From the NCBI GenBank assembly GCA_015069265.1, contig SVIY01000002.1, positions 1-46,718 on the forward strand: DNA of 46,718 nucleotides. The letters run 5' to 3'. This DNA is from Clostridiales bacterium (GTDB lineage Bacteria; Bacillota; Clostridia; Christensenellales; Borkfalkiaceae). Shown here in pieces: positions 1 through 9,565 of the stretch (position 1 is its first letter; the number at the start of each line of letters is the position of its first letter). The notes below the pieces were generated by a model. It did no database searches and was not told the DNA's origin. It worked only from the letters and a program-made list of their open reading frames with translations. A program made the translations under genes and the position numbers.

Positions 1-555
1 CACCCACAAAATTGAAGCAGATACTTTTGAATTTATAATATCTTCAACGTTTTCATATTTTTTAACTTCGGTAAAATAACCCCACTTATATGCTTTATTA
101 ATAAACGTTCTAGTCTTTGCAAAATCTGCCGAAGTAAACGCGCTAGCACATAAAATATAGAAATTTTTATACCTTCTGTATTTTTTAGTATTTATCATAA
201 AATGCCACGGTAGTTTATGATAAGGACAACCGTTTTTATATAGTCTTTCCGAATACTTAAATGTCAATTTGTCTTGTTTTAATCTATTTGCTAAAAGACT
301 ATACGGTGCACTACCATAAATAACAACGTCCGCTTGGTCGATAATTTTTTGGCATTCGCGCTTGCCATCTTCATTTATAAAATTTTGTTTTACGTACGAC
401 GGTTTTTCTTTTTCCCCCCAGCCCATTTTTAATCGTTCTTCGCTTATAGGTATAGTTTCTATAAAATGGTAATCTTCCCCGATAAGTTCAAACATCGCGT
501 CCGAAAATGGTTTTTGGTGGTGATTAAAATAGTTTGATACTAGTGCAATCTTCAT
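1..555 (-). CDS. Glycosyltransferase, N-terminal part (gene runs off the window)
   Basis: Reading the minus strand from an ATG at 553-555 gives an open frame to the window edge, about 185 residues, with no stop; the C-terminal half lies outside. The start (MKIALVSNYFNHHQKPFSDAM) is the first beta strand and loop of a GT-B glycosyltransferase donor/acceptor domain, and VVIYGSAPYSLL fits a later strand. It sits 3 bp downstream of another glycosyltransferase and reads in the same direction, so it is the most distal visible gene of the polysaccharide operon. Substrate cannot be told. The family call is by N-terminal pattern only, as the sugar-nucleotide site is missing. Confidence 0.7.
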   Translation of the reverse strand, partial: MKIALVSNYFNHHQKPFSDAMFELIGEDYHFIETIPISEERLKMGWGEKEKPSYVKQNFINEDGKRECQKIIDQADVVIYGSAPYSLLANRLKQDKLTFKYSERLYKNGCPYHKLPWHFMINTKKYRRYKNFYILCASAFTSADFAKTRTFINKAYKWGYFTEVKKYENVEDIINSKVSASILWV

Positions 556-558
556 TTT

Positions 559-1764
559 TTACTCTTTATATAAATCTATATATTCTGCAAATTTAACCGA
601 CTTATCAAAATTGCTTGCTCTTTTTAGGCACGCCTCTTTTGAATAAGGTTTTTGTTCTTTTATGCGGATTATTTCTTTCTCTATGCCATCTACATCGTTT
701 TTGTCGACAACGCTTCCGCAAGTTTTATCTATAACATCAGGACTACCACCGGTTCTAAAAGTAACAATAGGTGTTCCACAAGCGAGTGACTCTATATTTA
801 CCGTAGGAAAAGTATCCTCTCTTGTGGGATTCACGAATAAATCCGCCGCCGAATAAATCTCTGCAAGTTCTATTTGGTTTTGTGTCCTATGAATAGAAAT
901 AATATTTTCAGGTAACTGCTTATCCAAGTTTTCATCCGTCCCGACAAGTACGATTTGGAAATTTTTATCTAGACGTTTAGAAAGTTCTATAAAAACGTCC
1001 AATCCTTTTCTCTTGCCCCAGCCGAAAGCAACGCCTAAAATAACAAATTTATCTTTTACATAATATTTTTCCCTGAAATTGCTTTCCGTAGGCTTAAACA
1101 CAGACAAGTCAATCCCATTAGGAATAATCTTTACAGGATATTCTTTTAAGAACGATTGTTTTACTAAATCGCCCAACCAATTAGACGGTGTAACAATCGT
1201 CATATTTTCAACGCCCGTAAACCATTTCTTTTTCAATTTATACATTGATTTAGAACGGTCTATATAACTTTTGGGATATGCTTTATATTGAGGACATTTA
1301 TAACAACCAGTTTTCCACTTATCACAGCCTATCATATCAAAATGCGGGCAATGTCCTGTAAACGTCCAACAATCGTGCAACGTCCACAAAACTTTCTTAT
1401 TGCTCTTTTTAAGATAGTTGAACAGCAGTGGAAGATTAATACAAAATTTGTGTAAATTGTGCAGATGTATAACGTCGGGAGAAAAGTTCTCTAAATCTTC
1501 TATAAGATTTTTTGTCCCCTTGCGCGAATAACATCCGTTTCTATCGAACAAACTTCCCAAAAAATAATGGCGTTTATTCTCGGGTATACTTCCCCATTGA
1601 TAATGGTCTTGCAACCCCCCCACCGTTTTTTTCTTTTTTTTGTCGTAAGGGGTTGTGGAATACGTTCTTGCGATTAATCCTTTTTCTCTGGAAAGGTCGG
1701 CAAGTTGAAGCATTATTTTACCCGTGCTCCCGTACGGAATCATATTAATAATGGCGACTCGCAT
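559..1764 (-). CDS. Glycosyltransferase family 4
   Basis: 401 residues, normal length for GT4 retaining glycosyltransferases (GT-B fold), which move a sugar from a nucleotide donor to a lipid-linked glycan at the inner face of the membrane. The N terminus (MRVAIINMIPYGSTGKIM) has the glycine-rich first loop; the middle carries the WTLHDCWTFTGHC segment seen in colanic-acid-type transferases, with a nearby Cys-rich patch; the C-terminal domain has VTPSNWL, IPNGIDLSVF and the donor-site stretch EDTFPTVNIESLACGTP. It lies between a Wzy-like polymerase and another transferase in one transcription unit. The sugar and linkage are unknown. Confidence 0.88.
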   Translation of the reverse strand: MRVAIINMIPYGSTGKIMLQLADLSREKGLIARTYSTTPYDKKKKKTVGGLQDHYQWGSIPENKRHYFLGSLFDRNGCYSRKGTKNLIEDLENFSPDVIHLHNLHKFCINLPLLFNYLKKSNKKVLWTLHDCWTFTGHCPHFDMIGCDKWKTGCYKCPQYKAYPKSYIDRSKSMYKLKKKWFTGVENMTIVTPSNWLGDLVKQSFLKEYPVKIIPNGIDLSVFKPTESNFREKYYVKDKFVILGVAFGWGKRKGLDVFIELSKRLDKNFQIVLVGTDENLDKQLPENIISIHRTQNQIELAEIYSAADLFVNPTREDTFPTVNIESLACGTPIVTFRTGGSPDVIDKTCGSVVDKNDVDGIEKEIIRIKEQKPYSKEACLKRASNFDKSVKFAEYIDLYKE

Positions 1765-1791
1765 AAAAATTCTCCGTTTTTTCTACTTTTT

Positions 1792-3015
1792 TCAAAACTT
1801 TGCATCGTAACTCACTCGTTTCTCTTGAGTAAGCAAATTTGTTACAACACCATCTATAAAGCAATATGAGGCTAAAAGCCACGGCACACCTCTAATGATA
1901 GGCTCTAACCAAAATTGTATATTGCATACCACATATACGCACGCTACTAGAAGTCTTGTTTTGAAAGTTAAACTCTGCGCCTTAAAACATTTTATCATTC
2001 TGCCCAAAGACTGAACGATATAAACGGCGATAGTAATCAACGCAAAAATACTTGATTCGTCGTAGGTATCAAGATATAAGTCGTGCGCACTGTGTCCATA
2101 TAATTCTCTTATATTTCCACCGCCCCAAGGATAGTCGAAAAAATACTTAACGTACGCTAGTTTATGAGTCATTCTGGCATCTTCGTCTATATCTTGATTG
2201 GTTGTAAATCTATCATAGAAGTTTGATGATTCAAACATAGACTTGATTCCAAATAAATTTACACTATACAGCAAAAACAATACCGCGACAATGATTAGAA
2301 CAATAAATACCGTCTTTAATATATTTTTTTTCTTAACAATACAGGTACAAATAAGCGCAAACACCGTCGTTACGATAATTAGTGCAAAAATTGTTCGTCC
2401 TGCCAAAACCAAGTTATATGCAACAATTACGCAAAGCGCAACAATTGCTATAATCTTCTTAAACTTGCCTACTTTTGAAAATAAAAATGATACTGCTACG
2501 CCAATCATAAGACAAGCAAGTACTGCTTGGCTCGTTGCACTCGCTTCGTCTTTAGTCCAGAAATCTATTACGTGTCGACTAGTAATACCCCGGTTGGTTA
2601 ACATGTTTAGCAAGAAGTGCAACATAACGCCCAACGTTAAAACATATATGACTGCGGAAACTTTTCTTTCTTCTTTTTCAAGGCTTATCCCTGCCTTACT
2701 GTCGCGAACGAATAGGCTTGTACCCATTATGTAGCACAAAGGATAGGTAAAAGGCTTAATCATATTTGTAAACATCGTATGTGACGACGGGTTAAATATC
2801 AATATCGACATAGAGAATAGCAATAGCGCCACCGACGAGGCATTCATAGACACCTTTCTTTTCGGCGTTATTAGAAAAAACAACATTGCTATGTAGATAC
2901 AGTAATAGTACCTATTAATAAAGTTCAAGGCACTCAAAAAAACACAAGCAAGTATTATTAACGTAAATAGTTTTTCGATAGTACTGCCTTCTAAAACCTT
3001 TTTCTGTCCCCTCAA
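1792..3015 (-). CDS. O-antigen polymerase/ligase-like membrane protein (Wzy-like)
   Basis: 407 residues made almost wholly of hydrophobic segments (about ten predicted membrane spans), with a larger outside loop around residues 255-320 (SSNFYDRFTTNQDIDEDARMT, then the PWGGGNIRELYG and HSAHDLYLD stretches). That layout, a late loop with His/Asp/Arg between membrane helices, is usual for Wzy polymerases and O-antigen ligases, which join lipid-linked repeat units on the outer face of the membrane. Sequence conservation in this family is low, so the call rests on topology, length and its place among glycosyltransferases. It is the only polymerase candidate seen in the cluster; no Wzx flippase is visible in the window. 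Confidence 0.7.
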   Translation of the reverse strand: MRGQKKVLEGSTIEKLFTLIILACVFLSALNFINRYYYCIYIAMLFFLITPKRKVSMNASSVALLLFSMSILIFNPSSHTMFTNMIKPFTYPLCYIMGTSLFVRDSKAGISLEKEERKVSAVIYVLTLGVMLHFLLNMLTNRGITSRHVIDFWTKDEASATSQAVLACLMIGVAVSFLFSKVGKFKKIIAIVALCVIVAYNLVLAGRTIFALIIVTTVFALICTCIVKKKNILKTVFIVLIIVAVLFLLYSVNLFGIKSMFESSNFYDRFTTNQDIDEDARMTHKLAYVKYFFDYPWGGGNIRELYGHSAHDLYLDTYDESSIFALITIAVYIVQSLGRMIKCFKAQSLTFKTRLLVACVYVVCNIQFWLEPIIRGVPWLLASYCFIDGVVTNLLTQEKRVSYDAKF

Positions 3016-3072
3016 AAGAGTTCCTCCTTAATTAAAAGCAAAACTTTACTTTTAATCACACTGTTTTAATGC

Positions 3073-4275
3073 TTATTTTTTATGCAAAGCAAATCTTATC
3101 TTTGCAGGCACAAATGCTCCATAAATTGAAGCCAACGTCTTCCTGCGGTAAGTACGCGTGAAATACGCCTTCTTCCATATCCCTTTATAAGGCTTCTTAA
3201 AAATTCCGTTATAGAACGTGCTCCTTTCTCTCGGCCTTTTTATAGGATGTTCAAAATTATCGTTTGATTTTACTGCTTCCTTTTCGGTTAACTTATCATA
3301 GAATGCAAACTCGCCTTTTACAGAATCGACAATTTTACGTCCTTTTTCAGAATTTATCCCTACTACCGATATCCCTTCGTCAAACCGTTTGCCGTACTTT
3401 GCAAAAGACCCCCAAAAATCACCTATCGTAAGGTCGGCAAGGCGTTCGCTCTTTGCAAATTTGCACTTATAGCAAGATTCACGCAAGTTAAGTCCATAAA
3501 AGAACGCACTAAAATATGCGGGCAAAACAGGTCTGTGCTTTTTTATTTTATTCTTTTTGCGATACACCACACAAGTGCGGTGTTCCGAACCCCAACCACC
3601 TTTTTCTTTGTTTCTAAACTGTACGTCTATAACCTTTCCGCCAAGTTTTTTTTCTAGGTGCTGAACGTAATCTGCAAAAAATTTAGGACTTGGGACTCCG
3701 TGACACAGTATTTCCATACATAGCAATGACTCATATTCTTTACCCAAATAAATGCGCAACGCAGATATTTGACAGGCCGTTCCAACGAAAAGCACCTCTA
3801 CGCCTTTAACTACGAGGTCTTTAACACCTGAAAAACACTCAAATGCCGTACTTTGCACGTACTTTGACCCATACATACGCTCCACATCTTCCGTCTTATT
3901 TGTCAAGACATGTACTGCTTGTACGTTTTCGTTATACACGCAACCGCACACGTATCCGCCACGTTTAATAAAATGCTCTGCTATAACGCCAAACATTCCC
4001 CCAGACGAACTTTTAAGCAAAGTTTCCTTGTCCTTAATATTTGCACAAAAATACTCTCTATCGTTCAAATAGAACAGATTATCCGATGCATTAGTTGTAG
4101 GACAACTTTTTAAGCACAAGCCACAGTTTACACACGTCGCTTCATCTATTGAAGGCGCTAAAAAGCCCTCCTCGTCCGACACCATTTTTATGCAAGATTT
4201 CGGGCACTTTTCAGCGCAAAGTCCACAACCTGTACATACAGTTTTATCAATTTGAAAAATACTGTTCTTTTCCAT
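3073..4275 (-). CDS. FrhB-family iron-sulfur protein of a polysaccharide cluster
   Basis: 400 residues. Two [4Fe-4S] ferredoxin motifs open the protein (Cys14, 17, 20, 24 and Cys48, 51, 54, 58), followed by a coenzyme F420 hydrogenase/dehydrogenase beta-subunit-type domain (SSSGGMFGVIAEHFI; GTACQISALR; CHGVPSPKFF; a later ESCYKCKFA cysteine pair). Such proteins recur next to polysaccharide pyruvyl transferases in capsule clusters of Clostridia and Bacteroidota; their reaction is not settled, and F420 itself is not expected here. The pyruvyl transferase is two genes upstream. Only 1 bp separates it from the upstream glycosyltransferase, so the two are translated together. Confidence 0.85.
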   Translation of the reverse strand: MEKNSIFQIDKTVCTGCGLCAEKCPKSCIKMVSDEEGFLAPSIDEATCVNCGLCLKSCPTTNASDNLFYLNDREYFCANIKDKETLLKSSSGGMFGVIAEHFIKRGGYVCGCVYNENVQAVHVLTNKTEDVERMYGSKYVQSTAFECFSGVKDLVVKGVEVLFVGTACQISALRIYLGKEYESLLCMEILCHGVPSPKFFADYVQHLEKKLGGKVIDVQFRNKEKGGWGSEHRTCVVYRKKNKIKKHRPVLPAYFSAFFYGLNLRESCYKCKFAKSERLADLTIGDFWGSFAKYGKRFDEGISVVGINSEKGRKIVDSVKGEFAFYDKLTEKEAVKSNDNFEHPIKRPRERSTFYNGIFKKPYKGIWKKAYFTRTYRRKTLASIYGAFVPAKIRFALHKK

Positions 4276-4276
4276 G

Positions 4277-5497
4277 TTAACCTTTCTTCATTAATTTTGA
4301 GATAAAGTCAAGTAATTTTTGTGCTTGAATAACGTTAGACTTGTTTTGTAAAACAAATTGCTTTGCTGTGTTTCCCTTTTCGTGATATTCTAGCGCGGTC
4401 TTATCTAAAACAGATTTGAACGTTTCGCACATTCCGTCTTCACTTTCGTCTTCAAATAAATACACGTATTGGTGATATTCTTTGGGCATACCAGGTAGTT
4501 TAGTGGTAAGCAACGGTGTGCCTGAAACCATACATTCCATAGTCTTTGACGGGAAAGAATATTTTACGTATTCTGCATCGGTAAGTCTTGGATTTACAAG
4601 CAAGGTTGCCTCCAACTGTTTTTCTACAATAACACTGTTTGGCTTCGTACCAAAATATTTGATGTTTTCTTTTTCGTTAGAAAGTGCCGTCAACTCTTTT
4701 TCACAGTTTCCGTCGCCATAAATGTGAAGTTGCCAGCCTTGGATATTAGCCTTGAGAAAAGCGTCAACCATTCTTCTAATACCAAATTCCCTATGCACAC
4801 CACCTGCATACATAATAATCTTTGGCGACGTCTTATTATCAATAATGTTCGGTCTAGTCGCCATCTTACTGTCGCAGTGTCCCTCTATGACTATATACGG
4901 TTTGTTCTTGGCGTTAACGACAGCATTCATCTGTTCCGTCAACAACAAATACGCATCATATTTACTAACGTTTGCTTGCGCCCTTTTTTCCCCAAATTTA
5001 GATATCATTCTATTGACAAACGACAAAGTCTTTCGCCTTGCGCCCGACATATACCCGGGAACGTCCGTAACAATTCCTATAACGGGAATTTTATATTTTT
5101 TCCCCATTTTACGAGCAGCTTTTGCAATAGACTGATTTAACACGTCGCAAACTATTGCACAATCTTTGTTTTCACGATATAGCCTTTTTATTTCTTTCTG
5201 CGCCCTTTTTTGTCTTGTGATTTGGCGCAATACGTTCATATTTATAAAAGAGTCGTACACGTAGTGAATATTACCATATACTTCTTCTTCTCTTTTGAAC
5301 TTTATTTGTTTAGTCCACTGTCTGTTAACAGGAAAAGCAGAGATAGAAACCAACTTTCCATCAATGCACGAGGCTAATCCCTCCATTAACAAATTGTGGT
5401 ATTTCTGTGCTTGGGGAAGTTTTCTGGTTATTCCTTTTTCACGCAGTTCGTTGAACTTTTTATCCGAACAACTGCTCGACAAATAAATAATGTCCAT
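4277..5497 (-). CDS. Glycosyltransferase (GT4-like, GT-B fold)
   Basis: 406 residues. The N-terminal half is divergent, with basic stretches (RQITRQKRAQKEIKRLYREN). The C-terminal half has GT-B donor-site features: KIIMYAGGVHREFGIRRMVDA, LHIYGDG, IKYFGTKPNSVI and YSFPSKTMECMVSGTPLL, the last being the place of the acidic donor-binding motif. It would add a sugar to the growing repeat unit on the cytoplasmic side. It lies between the FrhB-like protein (1 bp) and the pyruvyl transferase (14 bp) in the operon. The acceptor and donor cannot be deduced. Confidence 0.82.
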   Translation of the reverse strand: MDIIYLSSSCSDKKFNELREKGITRKLPQAQKYHNLLMEGLASCIDGKLVSISAFPVNRQWTKQIKFKREEEVYGNIHYVYDSFINMNVLRQITRQKRAQKEIKRLYRENKDCAIVCDVLNQSIAKAARKMGKKYKIPVIGIVTDVPGYMSGARRKTLSFVNRMISKFGEKRAQANVSKYDAYLLLTEQMNAVVNAKNKPYIVIEGHCDSKMATRPNIIDNKTSPKIIMYAGGVHREFGIRRMVDAFLKANIQGWQLHIYGDGNCEKELTALSNEKENIKYFGTKPNSVIVEKQLEATLLVNPRLTDAEYVKYSFPSKTMECMVSGTPLLTTKLPGMPKEYHQYVYLFEDESEDGMCETFKSVLDKTALEYHEKGNTAKQFVLQNKSNVIQAQKLLDFISKLMKKG

Positions 5498-5511
5498 AAC
5501 TAATTCACTCT

Positions 5512-6582
5512 CTAATTGTTTTCTAACGCACCCAAAAGTTTTTGGATGGAACTTCTTTTAAGCGACTCTAACGACTCACTCACGCCACTATATTCCACGC
5601 GTTCCTTTATTCTTTCTAAATCTTCTACTGAACGCATTATTCTTTGTTCAAGCCCAAAGTTTTTCAAGACGTCTTCAATTCTCGCATTGGTCTTCGTTCC
5701 CGGCAATAGCGTAGCAAATTGTTTTTCAAACATAACCGAAAACATTGTCGCGTGAAAAGATGCAGAAAGAACAAAATCGGCATGAAGTATGTAGCCAAGT
5801 ATTTCTTCAGGACCTAGGTCTTTTTCAAATTTATCGCAGTAACATTTTTTGCGGAAACCGCAAATATGAACTATTTCTAAACCAAGTTCTTTTGACAGCA
5901 TTTCAATGGCGCCATCTAAAACTTCGCTCGAATCCGCCAAATACATTACCGCGTAAGGCTTGTCCGTTTTGGGCTTTTTTGCAATTTTCTTAAACTCTTC
6001 CACTTCAAGAAGCGCAACTGGGTCGATGACGTGACTAACGTTCGTGTCTACGTATTTTGCAAGCATTGGAACGGTAACTTTTTCGCGAAGCATAATGTCG
6101 CTAAAATCATTAACTTTACTAGCAATACTTTTTAGTTCGTCATCTGTAAAATTATCCCTGCCCATACTTGTGCCGTATGCAATCTTTTTTCCGTTATTTA
6201 CAAAAGTCAATTTATAAGCATCGTCATTGCCACATGGATGATAGTTATTCCATAATTGGTCGCCACCTGCTATAAACACACGGCTATAGTTTCCGTAATA
6301 TGCTTTTAGGTCGTCTAACGATTTAAACGTACGCTCTGACATAACGTTATTGTTTTTTATAAAATTTTCAAACTTTTTCTTTCTTTTGCAGTATGACTTC
6401 GCGTTAACAAATTTCCCCAACAACGTTTTTATCTTGTTCTTTCCTTGGTCAAAATAGGCTGGTCTATAATCTATAAGGTCTGTTTCATAACCGTTATTTT
6501 CAAGAAAACGACGCAACGAATACGCCTGAAAAACCGACCCAAAATTATGTATGTGATGTATAGTGATTATTGAACATTTCAT
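5512..6582 (-). CDS. Polysaccharide pyruvyl transferase family protein
   Basis: 356 residues, typical of the family (CsaB/WcaK-like), which moves enolpyruvyl from PEP to a glycan to form a ketal-pyruvate. The N terminus (ITIHHIHNFGSVFQAYSLRR) has the family's 'N-x-GS/D-x-hQAyal' pattern; then YRVFIAGGDQLWN-like (SRVFIAGGDQLWNNYHP), AYGTSMGRDNF, LREKVTVPML, and the C-terminal FVLSASFHATMFSVMF matching the conserved S-x-R/F-h-H-h segment. Ketal-pyruvate makes glycans acidic and can anchor surface-layer proteins. The FrhB-like partner downstream is the usual neighbour of this family. The acceptor sugar is unknown. Confidence 0.9.
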   Translation of the reverse strand: MKCSIITIHHIHNFGSVFQAYSLRRFLENNGYETDLIDYRPAYFDQGKNKIKTLLGKFVNAKSYCKRKKKFENFIKNNNVMSERTFKSLDDLKAYYGNYSRVFIAGGDQLWNNYHPCGNDDAYKLTFVNNGKKIAYGTSMGRDNFTDDELKSIASKVNDFSDIMLREKVTVPMLAKYVDTNVSHVIDPVALLEVEEFKKIAKKPKTDKPYAVMYLADSSEVLDGAIEMLSKELGLEIVHICGFRKKCYCDKFEKDLGPEEILGYILHADFVLSASFHATMFSVMFEKQFATLLPGTKTNARIEDVLKNFGLEQRIMRSVEDLERIKERVEYSGVSESLESLKRSSIQKLLGALENN

Positions 6583-6603
6583 ATCCCTAACTCCAAGTAA
6601 ATT

Positions 6604-7434
6604 TTAAGAAATTCTAACGTGTTTTTCTTTGTATTCTTCAAAAGACAGCATTTCCTTATAACCCACAACTCCTCGCTTCATCCATTTTAGTCTATTCTTG
6701 AATGATAATCCGGAAAAACTGCTTGTTCTAAATGCAAAATACATCGCCCACAGTCTAAAAGTTTTGGGATGCACTGCTTTATAGTAAACACCTTTTGCGT
6801 AGTAAAACTTTTCATCAACACCCGTAAACCAAGTGGATTCTTCAAAGGACACTTTGCCTATCGTTTTATTTGAAACGTAAAAAGTGAGCCCCGCCTTTTT
6901 AGCATCGGTAAGCCACATACTATCCTCTCCAGAAGGGAACACGCATCCACCTCCAAAAAGAGTGGTAAACCATAAATTAGCCTTTTTGATAGAATCTAAA
7001 CGGAAAGCAATTCTAAATCCACCCCAAGGCATTTTTTCAAACCTTCTATGCTTACGGGTTTTCGGATACACGCGCTGCTTTCTGATTTCACTATCCGTAG
7101 CTAGATGGAAAATTATTATATCTGCTTTTCTACACTTTTCAAACTCGCCGACAACAATCTTCTCAACGTCGTCGACGTATTTAACGTCGTCGTCAGCAAA
7201 CAAACAAATTTCAGCATCGGCATAGGTCAGCGCAATATTTCTATTCTTTCCCACCCCACGCGTCGTAGTCGTAATCATCTTCGCGCTAAATCCGTCACAA
7301 TCTACCTTTTCAAACGCAGTTCGGTCAGCCTGATTTGCAAAAGTAACGTTTGAGTGAATATTCATTTCTCCAATTTTAGAAAAATCTTTTTGGTGCATTG
7401 TAACGCACAATATCTCAAACTTATTCCTTTCCAT
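6604..7434 (-). CDS. Glycosyltransferase family 2 (GT-A)
   Basis: 276 residues. It has the GT-A plan: an early beta strand (FEILCVTMHQKDFS), GVGKNRNIAL before the nucleotide-binding core, the metal-binding acidic motif ICLFADDDVKY (DDD near residue 110) and later GGCVFPSGEDSMWLTDAKKAG, in which the GED tract is the place of the catalytic base. Such enzymes add one sugar from a UDP- or GDP-donor. The start overlaps the end of the LicD gene by 14 bp, showing close coupling. No membrane span is visible, so it is probably a peripheral enzyme. Confidence 0.87.
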   Translation of the reverse strand: MERNKFEILCVTMHQKDFSKIGEMNIHSNVTFANQADRTAFEKVDCDGFSAKMITTTTRGVGKNRNIALTYADAEICLFADDDVKYVDDVEKIVVGEFEKCRKADIIIFHLATDSEIRKQRVYPKTRKHRRFEKMPWGGFRIAFRLDSIKKANLWFTTLFGGGCVFPSGEDSMWLTDAKKAGLTFYVSNKTIGKVSFEESTWFTGVDEKFYYAKGVYYKAVHPKTFRLWAMYFAFRTSSFSGLSFKNRLKWMKRGVVGYKEMLSFEEYKEKHVRIS

Positions 7435-8254
7435 CTAAATACTCCGTATAATCTTTTTCTGTGTCGTATATATACGCGTGAACCGCTGCAAGTCTCTGGT
7501 CCTCGGGCGGTAATTTCATGTAGTCGCCATAGCGATATTCTAAATATTCCTTAATCTTCTCAGAGCCGTAGAGAACAGTATCCTCAAACGGCACGTCTAC
7601 TGGCGAAGAAAAGAAGTCTTCATCAAAGAGCCCGTTTCTAAATTTCGCAGGCGTTATCCAGTAGCAATACTTAAAGTCCTTTTGCATGCCGTCATACTTA
7701 TAAATGTGTTTATAAAATCTTTTTGCTAAAAACTTACACGGCAAAAATTTAAGTGCAATGAGCGCAAGTTTTTGTCCTTTACTCTTTGGCTTCCAATTCC
7801 TTTGCGAGAGCGCGTAAAGTGTAACAAATTTTGATTTATAATAAACTTTCTTTTGCACACTCTTTTTATTTGGAACTTTATGCAATATCATAATGTCCAC
7901 GTATATTCCGTGATGCATTTCTGGTCTGTCCATGAAGTGCTTTTCAATAAAGGTCGTTCCATTAAGGCGAACTTTTGCATACTCCAAATAATTGGGCGTT
8001 GTCCTCCATTCCTGCAATACAAACTCTGCACTATTTTCAGTCTCAAATACCTTTTTGAACTTTTCATACTCTTCTGGAGTCATGAAAATATCCAAATCAT
8101 CATCCCACGGAATAAAACCTCCGTGTCTTATAGCACCGAGCGCTGTTCCACCCATTATGTAATACACGATACCGTTATCTCTGCAAAGCTTATCAATGTA
8201 TTTCATCGTGTATAAAATTTTGTCTTGCACCTTACGTACGTTCTTATCTTCCAT
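7421..8254 (-). CDS. LicD family phosphotransferase
   Basis: 277 residues, normal for LicD. The signature YIMGGTALGAIRHGGFIPWD is followed by DDLDIFM, the nucleotidyltransferase-fold active site with its Asp cluster. LicD proteins transfer phosphocholine or similar phospho-groups from a CDP-activated donor onto cell-surface glycans. A CDP-donor-making enzyme of the TagD type is encoded two genes upstream, so the two probably act in sequence to decorate the polymer with a phospho-polyol or phosphocholine-like group. That link is inference from neighbourhood; no choline-uptake or choline-kinase gene is visible in this window. Confidence 0.92.
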   Translation of the reverse strand: MEDKNVRKVQDKILYTMKYIDKLCRDNGIVYYIMGGTALGAIRHGGFIPWDDDLDIFMTPEEYEKFKKVFETENSAEFVLQEWRTTPNYLEYAKVRLNGTTFIEKHFMDRPEMHHGIYVDIMILHKVPNKKSVQKKVYYKSKFVTLYALSQRNWKPKSKGQKLALIALKFLPCKFLAKRFYKHIYKYDGMQKDFKYCYWITPAKFRNGLFDEDFFSSPVDVPFEDTVLYGSEKIKEYLEYRYGDYMKLPPEDQRLAAVHAYIYDTEKDYTEYLDGKE

Positions 8255-8269
8255 TTTCCACCAATACTA

Positions 8270-9112
8270 TTAAAGTTTTTTCGCCAAGTGATAATACTTG
8301 CTCATAAATTTTTTCATAAACGGAATTTTTGATAATACTTTTGCAACCGCTCTTATTACTTTGAAAATTGCCGTTTTGACAACGTACTTAAATTTTGATT
8401 TAACCCATCTATGCGGATGCATGCTTATTATTGCATTCGCTCCCAAATCTTCAACATAAGAGTAAAGCGCGGTCAAGTTATCAAAAGGAATATTTTTATC
8501 GTCTGACGGAATAACGTCATTATTTATCGGGTCGAATATAAGCTTAAACTTCCTTCCCGCATCGGAAAAATATAAATACTCCGTTCCGCCTACCGCTTTT
8601 TCCTTAAAGTCCACCATAACATCAGTGAGCATGGGGAATTTCCCCTGTACTTTCTCGTTCCTAAAAAAGTCGCGATTAGACGTATATCCTTTTCTTTCAA
8701 CAATCGGATTTCCATGCTGACACAAAGTTATCAAATGAAAATCGTTCTTCTCAAACTTTTCACGCTTTTCTTCAAAATCTTCTATCGCTAACGCAATATC
8801 CCCCCCATTAGCGTCCATAACGTCGTAATGATAGGATATTTCATGTCCCATATCCTGCATTTTTCTAAGCAATTCAACGTTGTTTTCCTCATCTAAAAGA
8901 TAAGCCTGAACGTAGTAAACGCCACGATGCCCGTGTTTGCTTTCTATTTCGGCAATCTTAAAGGCACTCTTTACGTTCGTTTCTACGTCGTGCTTTAAAA
9001 TGACGTAAGAGCAAACCTTTTCCGTCATTAAACGATTTGCCGTTATGCTCTGTACGCCTTTTTCTTGCAATAGGGCGCAGAACTTATCCCAATTTTTATA
9101 AGTAAAAATCAT
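8270..9112 (-). CDS. Polysaccharide deacetylase-like protein
   Basis: 280 residues with a NodB-like barrel pattern: VILKHDVETNVKSAF (the His-Asp of motif 1), then GHEISYHYDVMDANGGD (the His-rich motif 2), a DVMVDFKEK strand and IISMHPHRWVK near the C terminus. These fit metal-dependent carbohydrate esterase family 4-type proteins that remove N-acetyl groups from glycans. There is no signal peptide, so it would act inside the cell on a precursor; cluster-borne members of this kind often lack proof of activity. The C-terminal 40 residues are basic and amphipathic and may bind the membrane. Confidence 0.8.
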   Translation of the reverse strand: MIFTYKNWDKFCALLQEKGVQSITANRLMTEKVCSYVILKHDVETNVKSAFKIAEIESKHGHRGVYYVQAYLLDEENNVELLRKMQDMGHEISYHYDVMDANGGDIALAIEDFEEKREKFEKNDFHLITLCQHGNPIVERKGYTSNRDFFRNEKVQGKFPMLTDVMVDFKEKAVGGTEYLYFSDAGRKFKLIFDPINNDVIPSDDKNIPFDNLTALYSYVEDLGANAIISMHPHRWVKSKFKYVVKTAIFKVIRAVAKVLSKIPFMKKFMSKYYHLAKKL

Positions 9113-9128
9113 TTTCCCCTGTCCTACT

Positions 9129-9563
9129 TCAATCGTCCGATTGACTGTTTAATTTATTTCTCAAAATCGAAGAGGAAATTCCGTCTGTATGGTCAAGATA
9201 CACAACCTCGCACCCAACTTCTGCAAATTGCCTTTCGTATTCATTCCAAGAAGGCGTTCCTTTCCAGTCCGAACCAACAAAAACTGCGTCCGCACCGTAT
9301 TTTTTAACCGCGGAAATTTTATCCATATCCTCTTGAAGTTCTACGCGGTCAACGTAGCGTATAGCTTCAACTATTGCAACCCTATCTTCTTCACAGATTA
9401 TCGGTCTTTTGTTTTTTCTCTGCAACGATAATTGGTCAGTTGTAACACCTACGACAAGATAGTCGCACATTGCTTTTGCCTTTTTCAAGATGTTTAGGTG
9501 CCCGATATGGAACATATCGTAAACGCCTGTGGTATATCCGATTTTATATTTCTTTTCCGCCAT
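9129..9563 (-). CDS. Glycerol-3-phosphate cytidylyltransferase-like (TagD family)
   Basis: 144 residues, the length of TagD/GCT enzymes. It has the HxGH motif (VYDMFHIGHLNILKKAK, near residues 14-30), VFVGSDWKGTPSW, and the C-terminal DGISSSILRNKL that matches the ISTT-type motif. The family makes CDP-glycerol or a related CDP-alcohol from CTP and the phospho-alcohol. Two genes further along is LicD, a likely user of such a donor. Only 2 bp separate it from the upstream GT2 gene. The exact substrate is not set by sequence; phosphoglycerol is the default guess. Confidence 0.88.
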   Translation of the reverse strand: MAEKKYKIGYTTGVYDMFHIGHLNILKKAKAMCDYLVVGVTTDQLSLQRKNKRPIICEEDRVAIVEAIRYVDRVELQEDMDKISAVKKYGADAVFVGSDWKGTPSWNEYERQFAEVGCEVVYLDHTDGISSSILRNKLNSQSDD

Positions 9564-9565
9564 AA